Shown piece by piece: positions 28,761 through 39,240 of a stretch of 64,000 nucleotides of DNA (within the stretch, counting starts at the first letter, position 1; every line of letters starts with the position of its first letter). The translations under genes and the position numbers were made by a program. The stretch lies in the NCBI GenBank assembly GCA_013420905.1, contig JAAXNY010000009.1, positions 434,001-498,000 on the forward strand, in the 5' to 3' direction. The notes under the pieces were generated by a model. The model made no database searches and had not been told where the DNA came from. It was given only the letters and a program-made list of their open reading frames with translations. The DNA is from Collybia mongolica. Taxonomy: Eukaryota > Basidiomycota > Agaricomycetes > Agaricales > Clitocybaceae.

Positions 28761-28947
28761 TCATAATAGAATGCATGGCTGCCTTCCAAAACTTATCCAT
28801 GATACTCTCCGTGTCAGTGTGAGATAGGACAATGTATAGGGGCCCAGATGTTTATGCTTGCTTTTCTAAAGTGTAGCTTTGCGTTTTGTTGAATGCCTCT
28901 AAAACCTCATTTGCCATCGTATTTCATATCAGTACAATACAACATGG

Positions 28948-30913
28948 TTAGATAACTTCCTCCATATCATCGTCATCGCTGTCTTCCTCTTCTTCCTGTT
29001 CCACCTGAAGGCGGTCCATCACAGGTGGCAGTGACTCGGTGACAGCAGGTGGGGGGTCTGTGGCGGAAGGTGCGGCAGTGGTCAATTGGGGATGTCCCTT
29101 ATATGTAACGGGAGGCTCGCTCGGTGGTTGGTTAGGCTGGTAGATTGGGGGAACATCCTCATCATCCGTCTGCGCAAGCTCGGCCAACTGTGCGGCCAAA
29201 AGTGCTAGCTGAGCTTGAAGTTCAGCCCGTGGGTCCCCATTGGAGGATTGTAGCATATTTGTCGTCGCTCCGGCTCTATTCAATTCATGGGTGTGTCCGG
29301 TCGAGGGATCGACACCAGCAGGAGCAATTATGGGCATAGAATGGGGCAACAAGCTGGTCGATGCATCTGTCGTGGATGCTTGAGGAATGGCTGACTTTCC
29401 TGTCGTTTCGTCCTCTTCTGGAAATTCCAGCAGCCCACCAAAATTGATGGCCTTGAGAATGTTTTGCGCAGCCTCGTATGCGTCTGCTGCATCACCTTCG
29501 TTGTGGACAGGACGTTCACCTTCTATCGCTGCTGGTGCTGTAGCCGGGACTGGAGGTTGTTGTGCTGGCTGTTGAGAGAATCCAGGATATCCTGGCTGAG
29601 TTTGAGGATGACCATACGGGAAGACATAAGAAGGTTGAAAAGGCTGATTCGGGGCCACCTGTGGAGCTGATGTTGGTTGTTGGTGATGTACGAGAGGGGC
29701 ATGCGTAAATGGAGATGCTGTCGGGCCAGAAGGAGCGGATGACGCTTGTGTCTGGGGACGTCGTGTTGTGCGTCGAGATGTCTGAGAGAATTAGCATCAG
29801 ACTCTTGGGTTCCTGGTACAGCACCATAACTCACATTACCACCTTCCCATGTAGCATTGATCCGATACTTCCCATTACTGCTCTTCTGAAAACGACCTCG
29901 TTTGAATGCTTTTTGAAGAGCTTGACTTGCAGATGGTCGAAAATTTTGTTGTAGAGGATACCGCAAAGCCATCCAATTGAAAAGGTCCTTCGGCGCACAA
30001 CCCTCAGTTTCCTCAGAATCCTGAAGCGCCTCCGCTATCATTTCTTCGTAGCTAGGGAGATCATCAGTCGATGTATGTTGGTTAAAATTGTCTGCTGATT
30101 GTTGCGGTTGTTGCGGAGGGTTTGTGAACAAGGAATTTGGTTGTGGTTGAGGGAACCCAGGAGGATGTGGAGGTTGGGGATAGCCCGGCATCTGGTAGGG
30201 CGAGTAAGGGTACCCTAGGGATGGGTGTTGATAGTATGGAGCATGTGGGTAGGTCGATTGTGGATGTGGGTAGCCATACGGTTGGTGAATGTAGGGAGGT
30301 GGCTGAGGTTGAGAAGCCTGCGGACCTGGCTGTTCCTTCGGGGCAGACGATGGTTGTGAGGGTGGCCTAGGTGTTGGCGTGGACTTGTCGGGGGGTTGAG
30401 GCTCATCTGGCTTTCCCGGATGTCCCGGAGACGATGAGGCGTCCAAGGATCCACTCAACGAGCCCATCGCAGGGGGCCCATCATTAATAGCAGCCCCCAC
30501 GGTGGGAGGTTCGGCTGTGAGTAGCGGTGTTTTTTGCAGAGTAGCGATTGCCGCATTGATATCAGGGGGCCATATTGTGCTCCTCACATATGGAGGAACA
30601 TGGATATCGAATGTCAAGCAGATCTCAATGATCTGCTGAGGTGGCAAGAGTGTCAAGTACTGTTTCTTGAGTTCATGATCTTGCTGTCCTGTTGCAAACC
30701 AGTCAGTTAAGAATGTTTTCTGTAACTGCCCAGGGATGAGACGAACCAGGAAGGGGTGCGTGGTACGGGATATGATATGGATGGTGAAGGGAAGGAGAAG
30801 AGTAGGCAATATTGCTTGCCTGCATCCTTCCGGGTAGCTGCACAGTTTTTCAGAACAAGGTTCGCTTTCAAGCTCCGACAATCTTCCTGGTCTTTGCGTT
30901 TACGACCACTCAT
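28948..30913 (-). CDS. Proline/glutamine-rich protein with linker-histone (H15) domain
   Basis: A winged-helix H1/H5-type domain lies in the middle of the protein (about 29850-30070): LPSYEEMIAEALQDSEETEG, CAPKDLFNWMALRYPLQQNF, RPSASQALQKAFKRGRFQKS, SNGKYRINATW. It is preceded by about 200 residues rich in Pro, Gln and Tyr (many YPHPQ-type repeats). It is followed, after a 49-nt intron ending at a CTCTCAG acceptor, by a Pro/Gln-rich and finally acidic tail (EEEEDSDDDDMEEV). The first exon probably starts MSGRKRKDQEDC at 30913. One reading then removes a 47-nt intron (GTACCACGCA to TTACAG) before KTFLTDWFATGQQDHELKKQ. A nuclear, chromatin-binding role is inferred from the domain. Canonical linker histones are small and Lys-rich, so this is a divergent relative. 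Confidence 0.75.
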
Positions 30914-32600
30914 TGCTTCCGATTCAATCCCTTCAGTATTCGGGATTTCCAAAAAAAAGCCGTAACTTTCCCCGTCTCACTCAACTCTGACTTTGGAATT
31001 GTTCACCCTGACCCGAGCCCCGCGAGCTGACAATTGAACATTTTGAATTATTACAGGCCATAAATAACGCGTCCGTTTTCAATGGCACGCGTCAGGACCA
31101 CAATCCTCCCGTCCCTTTCCTGGATCCCGGGGATATTTGGGGCCGCGAACCTGCAGGTCATTGTCATACGCGATGACCTTGAAATACAGATTTAAACAGA
31201 GCAGTTCTGCATCTCCGTATTTCGTATATCTCATCTAAAATCTAGGTAAGATCTTAAAAAAGAGCTTAGTTCAACAGGCCCGACCAATAATCTAGAAAAG
31301 CCAAACAAGTCAGCGCACATGGAGCCACGACACCCAAAAAGAAAGAAGTTGAATTCTGACAAAAATATCTGTGATTTGCAGGATTGTCTAATGAGCTGAT
31401 TCATGCGTACTGCATACGATTGCGGGTGGTTCTCCCCGCCCACTTTTATCTCATTAGATGAAGGTGTTCAGCCACCTGTGATCTTTGGTCCTACACCCAC
31501 GGGAGGACCTACAGTTTTCACTGCGAAGCGCAACCTCCGTGCCTTGCTCGGGCTTACTTCTATCTACAATTCGACCGATCAGAGTGAGGCTCTACCCCAA
31601 AGGATGCAATGGCCACGCTTCTCTCTCAATCTTGGCGGCAGCCTGAATGTGGAACCGGAGATATTGGTATTTGTATTACGACAATTTTGAGCAAGCCTAC
31701 GCACGGAATAAACCTAAAATGGAGGAGGGCTAGGGCCGGCGCCAGAATATTGCAATAATTGTGAATGGGTTTATGACCTACCCCCGCCCGAAATTGTCGG
31801 GCCCCCACTTCCACATTACAGTCTTGTTACAGCATCCTCCACTTGAATATAATAACATAATACATACAATGAAATTGCATGCTGGTATTATACACATGCA
31901 CAGTACATTGTGCGCACCCAGCCCAACTCCACTGCTGTCAATAATGAATGTGGTGCCAGGGACCGCAAGCGCACGGACACATAACTATCATCTCATCATA
32001 TGTCCCTATACACTTAACTACCTTTTCAATTGTTCCTGCAGACCCAATGATTGCAGATATGAAACAGGGATTGCACACATTCGATATACGAGTAGGGACA
32101 CGAAGCAGGAATAAACGATCTAGTGGTCACTTTACCTGTGCTTGCTGCCCAGATGCGAGGATGAAGTTTAGGTAATGAGCACCTAACGTAACGTGGTGGT
32201 GTAAGGATGTGGTATATTCCGTATGACTGACGTGGATATGGTATATGTGTATAGAATGTGGATAGCTCGCCGCCATGAACCTATGAAACCCTGAAACGAA
32301 GAAATACAGAACTAGCATTGAGCGTCTCGCGAACGCCGCCAGTCTAGGACCCTATGGCTCGCAATCGCAGGACGAGCTATGGTAAGGTTTCGTCGGTTGC
32401 TCTCCATGGGGCATAATCGAGCAAGCATTTCGATAATCAACAGGGGCCCTCGAGATATTGGAGTTTTCGCAGAGCCAAGTATATCGCATAGCCTGTATAT
32501 CAATTTCACATCAAGCCTTTTCTACGTGTGAACACGGGCGCTCACATGCCACTTTTGAACGTCGACCAACCATCCCACCAGGGACGGGCCAAAAGTTCCT
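30914..32600. other. Intergenic region with one orphan open frame
   Basis: Mostly non-coding. The only stretch with gene-like codon use is at 31403-31690 (separate entry). Confidence 0.45.
31403..31690 (+). CDS. Orphan open reading frame, possible exon or gene relic
   Basis: A 95-codon frame with C-rich third positions (for example GVQPPVIFGPTPTGGPTVFT, AKRNLRALLGLTSIYNSTDQ). No domain recognised. It may be an exon of an unrecognised gene or a remnant; spurious coding is possible. Confidence 0.25.
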   Translation: MRTAYDCGWFSPPTFISLDEGVQPPVIFGPTPTGGPTVFTAKRNLRALLGLTSIYNSTDQSEALPQRMQWPRFSLNLGGSLNVEPEILVFVLRQF

Positions 32601-34180
32601 TCACACTCCTTCAAACTCGTGAAGGGCCTTTCCACTGGAGGTTCCAGGTCCGTCATCCATATTTCTTAATAGTGGGTCTAGCGATGCGAGTTCTTCCTTT
32701 ATTCCGTTCCGTGCAAAGGCGTCAAGCTCTTTAAGTAGAGTTGATGTTATTTTCTGATGAAAGATTTCGTTAATCGCGATTGAATGGAAGGTCATAAATT
32801 AGGGTGGGAATGGACGTACTTTCAACTTCCCATCAATCTTCACCACCATCTCTCCTAACGAGGCTGTCCACGCTGCAGGGGGGCTCCCCAGAGCACCACC
32901 ATACATGACAGACCCAGAACCCCCACCCCCAGGATTGGCAATGCCCCATAAGCTACTGCTCATTTCCTCTGACGAAGATGTACCAGCGTGGTTATTGGCA
33001 TAGTGTGGCTGATGCAAGTTTGGATTGGAGTGTTGGTTTGAATTGAAATATGCATGAGAATTCGGGCCAGGTGTACTGTTGTCCCCAGAGAAAAGATATG
33101 ATACTCCTGGGTGTGGGGATAGCAACCCAAGAGGGCCCATCATGTGTTGGGAGGAATGTGGGAAAGGTGATGGACCTAGAAGTTTAGATATCTTGTTATA
33201 GACTTCGGAGAGAACATCGAGGAGGGACATAAGCGTTTGGTGGTAATCAAGGGCGAACGGCTATTAATAAGATGTCAGGGCGTCCACGCAAGTTGTAAAA
33301 TGAAGATCAATGGAAACCAACCAAATGAGGCGCCATTAGGTACGAGGTATCTTCAAGAAAAGATCCTGAGTATTCCGTGAACCCTCCACCCTGTCGTCTC
33401 GTTGCTTTGGGCCTAAATAGTCGCTTTGGGGGACGCTGTTTACTCGCTCGGTCGCTAGTTAGAGTCGAGAAAATCGAGACATACCATCTTCGGTTTGTCA
33501 TTATCATCCTTGTTCTGATCATACTCTGTGATTGTATTTATGAGGCCCCGAAGAAGATCTTGAGGTTGATTTATATCGAGAAGATTCGAGAGCGACATCC
33601 CTAAAATCGCGAAGCGATAGCTCCTGGATGTGCTTTGAGTGACCTTCATGCATGTACAACGATGAACTCACCGTTTCCTCATGTCGACGTTGTTATTGCT
33701 GAATTCCCTCTCCAGTTCGGCGCGTGATATCATGATGGTGTGGAACCAATGACTTCGCCTACCAGAACGATTTATAAGTTGTTATCGATGTCCATGATGA
33801 TTCACATACCCTTCATGAATGTTCCGGATATAAGTGAGCGTAATTATTCTCTTCTGCACTAGGTCTCTCAGATACTCGACCGACGTCCCTTGTCCCAGTT
33901 GTGGACTCCCAGCACCTCCCAAGGTCGAGCCTGCGATGGTGTCGGAATGCAAAGACTGAGCATCCCATTCCCTAGTCATTGGCGTACTTGATGTCGGTGT
34001 ACCCGCGCCCCCTGCGGCAGCAAACGAAAGTCCTGTTGCAGTTGATAACGTTCCCGGGCCTATTGTTATGGGTGCTGGGGTACTTGAATTATTCGATTTG
34101 AAGGATGATAAGAGGTTTTGCGCGGAGGACTTCCTGCGCATGGTAGGACGTGGAGGCTGGTCCACGGAGAAATGGGACAT
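32601..34180 (-). CDS. Conserved fungal protein of unknown function
   Basis: About six exons. The N-terminus starts MSHFSVDQPPRPTMRRKSSA at 34180 and is Ser/Thr-rich. Then come SVEYLRDLVQKRIITLTYIR with NIHEG, SRAELEREFSNN, SYRFAILGMSLSNLLDINQP with QDLLRGLINTITEYDQ, HQTLMSLLDVLSEVYNKISK with LLGPSPFP, a Gly/Asn/His-rich loop, then TASLGEMVVKIDGKLK and LLKELDAFARNGIKEELASL with DPLLRN. The alternation of helical, well-conserved blocks with low-complexity loops suggests a conserved cytoplasmic protein. I believe similar sequences are widespread in fungi but know no function. An upstream in-frame ATG at 34234 is possible. The gene diverges from NTF2 with 203 bp between the starts. Confidence 0.7.
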
Positions 34181-34383
34181 GGCTGGTACAATATAATACA
34201 GTTGCGACGACTTGATTGACAACCTGGATCTCAAGTGATCAGGATCTCAACCTCCCTGCATACGAGTGATGGTCACGTGGTCTCGCATCACCGAAACGGA
34301 GCTAATCATCTTTCCAATTTTTCAACAACACACCTTTCGATCTACTCTAATCCATTCATTTCTTTCCTCCGTACACGTACACA
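34181..34383. promoter_or_regulatory. Short divergent promoter between the unknown gene and NTF2
   Basis: Only 203 bp separate the two start codons. No TATA box is evident. The pyrimidine-rich stretch near 34310-34380 precedes the NTF2 start. Confidence 0.5.
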
Positions 34384-34972
34384 ATGGCCGATATCAACGC
34401 AATCGCGAAGCAGTTTACTGATTTCTACTACACAACCTTTGACTCTAATCGTGCCCACCTCCAACCCCTTTATGTTCGTGGCTCACACCTCCGAAGTGAT
34501 CTCTCCAAATCTCACACATCTACACAGCGCCCCGAGTCCATGTTATCGTGGGAAGGCACCCCCATCCAAGGCGATGTCGCGATATTGGAACGGCTCATGG
34601 TAACGCGCCTCAATCACCTCTTGAAAACATCGCTCAGTTACGCGCGCTCTCACACAGAACCTACCCTTTTCGAGCGTCAAGCACAAAGTGTCGACCCTCG
34701 ACGCCCAACCATCATCGCAAACTGTAGCCAGCCTCCTCGTTAGCGTCACGGGGCAATTGGTAGTGAGTGGTGAGGTTCTCGATGATCCGCGTTTGTCTGA
34801 CATATCTTCAGGTCGATGACAGCCCAAACCCCCTACAGTTTAGCCAGATCTTCCAGCTCATCCCCGATGGGCAGGGCTACTACGTGTACGTTCCCAGAAA
34901 CAGCCTCGACTAATCAAGTGACACGGTTTTTGGCTCAGATTCAACGATATCTTCCGCCTCAATTATGCGTGA
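34384..34972 (+). CDS. NTF2: Nuclear transport factor 2
   Basis: Carries Ran-GDP back into the nucleus by binding FG-nucleoporins. Five exons give about 125 residues, the normal NTF2 length: MADINAIAKQFTDFYYTTFD, NRAHLQPLY joined to RPESMLSWEGTPIQGDVAIL, LPFSSVKHKVSTLDAQPSSQ, LLVSVTGQLVVDDSPNPLQF, SQIFQLIPDGQGYYV and a short last exon FNDIFRLNYA with the stop at 34970-34972. The single-domain architecture and the FNDIFRLNY end are diagnostic. Confidence 0.97.
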
Positions 34973-35273
34973 GCCCTCAGGGATCAGGTTCCTCATGGGG
35001 TAGACGCGGAATAGTATAGGATGGGTATTGATCGGAAGGGATGGTGGATGTTCGCAAATTGTCTTTTTTTCTTCTTTCTCCTTTTCTTCCTTCATCAGTA
35101 GAAGTAAATTTTGTATGCCCCAACGATTTTGATAATAGCTGTCCGACCAGGACGCGTTGAGTCTGCCAATCAAACATTTGCACCCATGACATCCATTAAT
35201 TGATTGATCCATGCTATTCGTAGACAGATGAGTTTGAATTGTTTTTTTTGAAACCAGGCTGGTATCACTATTT
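34973..35273. other. Convergent intergenic region
   Basis: 3'-to-3' spacer between NTF2 and GH88, with a polypyrimidine stretch near 35065-35095. No gene. Confidence 0.5.
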
Positions 35274-36917
35274 TTATAGACAAGTGGCTAAGTTTTGACT
35301 GATGAGATCATTGCCAGCCTTGATGAAATAGTAATCGCCTGAACGAAACAGTTTGGGTGCGATGCTGCCAAATTCGACAGGGAAACGCACCATAAGCAGT
35401 TCCAGTAAGTTGATTATTCGCGGGCTTGTTGACTGTACCATTGGACAGGAGGCTCTGCCAGCCTGGACGGTTCCAAGATAGCTTGGTAATGCTATTCAGA
35501 AGCTACATGGCAAATAGGGGAATGAGCGATGTGGGATCCTAGGTTTATACCGTGGCACTCACGTTAATGGCGGCATCACTGTAGGACTTGGACGCCGCTG
35601 ATGTTGTTTCGTACTTGGAGAGCAAAAGTAAGCCAGTGGCTGCAATAGTTGCCGCAGAAGAATCGGCAGGACGGGGCGCAGGAGTCAAAGGGGCGTTGTA
35701 ATCCCTGTTAAGGGTACAATAACTAGTTAGCGCATAAACGACAAAAACGTTAATTAAGCTTACCAAGGGACGATGCCGTCAGAAGGAAGATTATCTAAAA
35801 AGTATTTCGCTAGGCGACGAGCAGTTACGAGATAGCTCGTGTTTCCTGTGAATTTAAACACTTTTTTTAAGGTTAGTGATATTAATCCCCACGTTCTATC
35901 AAGAGGACACACTATTTGCGAAGCCGTAAATTCCCCAGGCTTGGCCGCGCGACCAGGTACTTCAGGGACCATTTTAGTTTCATTTGAACTATCATAGTTG
36001 GAATAAAATAAAAATGACTAACCTACTATCAGAGAAGCCTTGGGCCGTTCTTTTACGAATGACGGCACCAGAAGTGGCATTGTATTCCACCACATGCCAT
36101 GTGGAACCTGATGATATGTTTTAAGATGGGCGGCTTTTTACATGTACCTGTGAGATCATACCATCGGCTCGAATGTGATTCTTTATTGTCGTATCAGCGT
36201 GTGCAATGGCAATCTTTTCGAGAGTCTTGTTACCCGTCAAAGCGGCTGAGTGGAAGAGGACCTCCAGATTCATCATATTGTCAATAATCACCTAGTCAAC
36301 CAGGTTCAAGATACAGATACATATGATCTCGGAAGTGTTACCTGAAAATTGACATCAGGATTGTCACCCCAGCTCCGGGTGGCGCCAACAACTGAATTGA
36401 ATCTTCCAGCAAGGAGTTTCGCGAACGCGTTCACTGCCGTTTTGGCAGTCTGGTTGTTCGGGTTTCTGACGTTAGAACACGTATTAGCATACCCCTGTTG
36501 GTAGGGGAAGGACTGCACTCACACAACCAACTCCTCAACAAAGGGGAAGCTTAAAAATCCTACGTCATGTCCAACGCCGTTGGAAGTCTCAAGTGGTATC
36601 AACCCATTACTTGCCGCCCTTCCTAGGGCAAGCCAATCGGCAATGCCCAAGTTGTTAGCAGAAGTCGTTCCACAAAGCGACTTTCTCGTGTTGAGCGCGT
36701 AACCTGTCACTGGAAAGAAACCAGATGTCCACGTATTGGGAGAAAAATATTGCCAGATTCCGCTTGTAGTAGTGTATTGGGGGTATTTAATGGGGTTCGG
36801 GAGGGCTTTGAACGTAGCTAGAATCTTCTGAGGTACGATAGGAGAGAACAGCTCAGCAGGAGGTGACGCTGCCACCGCGGTAGCAAGGATACTAGACAGA
36901 AAGATTATGGAGTACAT
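35274..36917 (-). CDS. Secreted GH88 family hydrolase (unsaturated glucuronyl hydrolase-like)
   Basis: Signal peptide (MYSIIFLSSILATAVAASP) followed by a GH88 alpha/alpha barrel of about 400 residues over seven or so exons. Key segments are SGIWQYFSPNTWTSGFFPVT, VGHDVGFLSFPFVEELV, RSWGDNPDVNFQVIIDNMMN, FHSAALTGNKTLEKIAIAHA, the signature TWSRGQAWGIYGFA, and WDYNAPLTPAPRPADSSAAT. The Asp in GHDVGF and the Asp in IIDNMMN are in the places of the two catalytic acids of family 88. Such enzymes hydrolyse unsaturated uronic acids from oligosaccharides made by polysaccharide lyases. The exact substrate (pectin- or glucuronan-derived) cannot be read from the sequence. The last exon ends GDYYFIKAGNDLISQNLATC with the stop at 35274-35276. 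Confidence 0.88.
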
Positions 36918-36992
36918 CTCGAAACTCCAAACGAGTACGCGCTAGGAAGCTGGGAAAGAGTAAATGTTTAAAATATAGCTGGCAGAGGATGG

Positions 36993-37000
36993 TATTTATA
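36993..37000 (-). promoter_or_regulatory. TATA box of the GH88 gene
   Basis: TATAAATA on the minus strand, about 76-83 bp upstream of the GH88 start codon. Confidence 0.6.
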
Positions 37001-39240
37001 TTGCGGGTGCGGGCTAAGGGCGGTTTAGAAGCAATGCCGGACCGAGTAGGCAGCCTCGTGAGCCTTGTCCACGCGTCGAGGCAGGGGGATGATGCATTTG
37101 TCGACCATCCACTGTGTTGTTTCTGACGTTTTTTGGACAAAGAAGCGGAGTTCATGTGATCCCTTTTACGCGCTCTGACCCTCTGACCCGTATGAAAGTA
37201 ATGATTGCACAGGACCTAGGTTTTGTACGGCCCAGCAGATGCAATAGGCATGTTGAGGATGATTTTTCGGCTCCAAATAGACACCCTCATAACATGCTGC
37301 TTGTGGTTGTTGCCAAGAAGCCCCTTTGTGCTTGCTTGGTCATTAGTCTACCTTTGAATCCGCCGCCACGCATTCTCAAATTCGAGTTAAAAGCAGACTC
37401 TCCAACGAAACAACCGACTGTTCAATCTTATAATACCCTGCGATATCGAAAACGCGGGGGGTAAGGGCGGGCCGCAAACCCATTGATACGCACGCGGCGC
37501 ATGTTAGGACATAGATCGCCCAATATGGCAATATGGCATACTGGAATATACTCTAATTGCGGGACTAGACGTCAGGATCAATCCACGAAGACATTTAAGG
37601 GACCTTGCCCATCCTACATCTTATCCAACCCAATCGCAAAGACCTTTGTGGTTTCATCGGTACACCCAGTTGTGCCTACGACATGTTGTCCGGAACCTAC
37701 GGTCCACACTACGGGGAATCTGGGCATACTGCTTTCTGTCCCCATGTGCGCCTTTGAGGCTTGGCCTTTTATCCTTCTCATATGAGATCATTATTGCTGC
37801 CTTACCTTCCCGGCCCAAGGACCGACATCCCTCAGGAACTCCTAACCGGTTGGTCCAAATGGTTTTGATCATCGTGTCCCAGCGCATGGGGCATACCGTA
37901 TGTGAAGAGAAACCCCCCCCCCCCGATATATCCGAATAATTGACTGGCATGTAACAATGCTCCTTCGGTTGTCGCCTTTTCGTTCCGTCGCCGCTACCTA
38001 CCGTTGGGGTTCTTCACATCCAGCATCTGAGTGTGTATCGTAATTTTGCTCTTTATTGTTTACGATACTCCGTCTGGCAAATCAGATGCACTATCCCACT
38101 GCACCCTGTCAACGTTCCGTTATAATTTATTCCATATGGCAAGCGACACCCGGTTGGGGGATTGTTGTTGAGTTAAATAACCAATTTTGCCCGGATGTAC
38201 TCGAAAAGCACGAGTGGTCGGGTTTATCAGCTGGGCTGAAATTCTGGAATGAATCAAAGGTCAAGAGGAAATTTATATTATTCTCATCTCAGCATTGCTT
38301 ACTACAATACAGTAATGTTCCCACTCGGTCAAACGCCGTAGGGGGAACTCATGCAGCGCATTAGACATTGTCTGATTACTTGGTCTAGTCACCTTGACAG
38401 CCCAAGGTCAGTTTGTTTACGCCTGTCCAGGGGAATCAATATGAAAGTGATATAGATGGCTCAGAACAACCAAATTTGAAGGCGCGAGGTGCATTTTGAA
38501 TCTGTCGGTTCTTTGACACTAGAGACTGTCAAGGATGAACAATGGATACGGTGTAGCACAAGCAGAGTGTGACCCGGTAGAAAATGTGCAGGATATTACA
38601 GGAATATATATTTTTGTGCGTAACAAGTACTTGTAAGATAATTTCAGTTCGTTTGCGGAAAAAGACGTCGGTCGGATGCGAGGATCGATATCGATGAAAG
38701 AGATTGATAACGGTTTGACAGCATGGCTAACAGCTTTCATAAAATCATCCACCTTTGTTTTCGCTCTCCAAGGTCTTGAGCTCTATATGCCCGCCTTTTA
38801 CAGGGTTTCCAGCTTTCGATGAGTTCGATACTTTCGGACTTGTGATGTGGCTCCGTAAACCTGGGACCAATTGGACGTATTTGGAATCACAAGAAAATAG
38901 ACGCCTATGGACTGTGACATATCTGGATGGTTAAAGGACGAGACTCGCAATTCCTTATAGACTGGGCTAGTTGGAGGAGATATTTTGTGGCGTGAATCCA
39001 ATGTCCGACATAAAAACGGGTTCGCTTCCTCGTGGGGGTGACGCGTCCGGACTCAGATCTGACTGTGACTGACTCAAGTTTGGCTCACCCGTCGTGACTT
39101 ATATTTACACCTCTACTTAACGCGCAGTATCTCCATCATATCCACAGCCTCGTACCTCTTCTCACCCATCCCAACCACTCAAATTCCTTCCTTAACACTC
39201 GCTGCCGCATTGGCTTCGTTAACCTCGATACACACTACCC
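37001..39240. other. Large intergenic region
   Basis: About 2.2 kb between GH88 (leftward) and the BCS1-like gene (rightward). Only short, unsupported frames and a C homopolymer near 37913-37924. No RNA gene recognised. Confidence 0.5.

Noticed and set aside
37913..37924. C homopolymer as a regulatory signal
   Set aside because: Simple homopolymer in non-coding DNA; likely slippage or a sequencing-prone site without further support.
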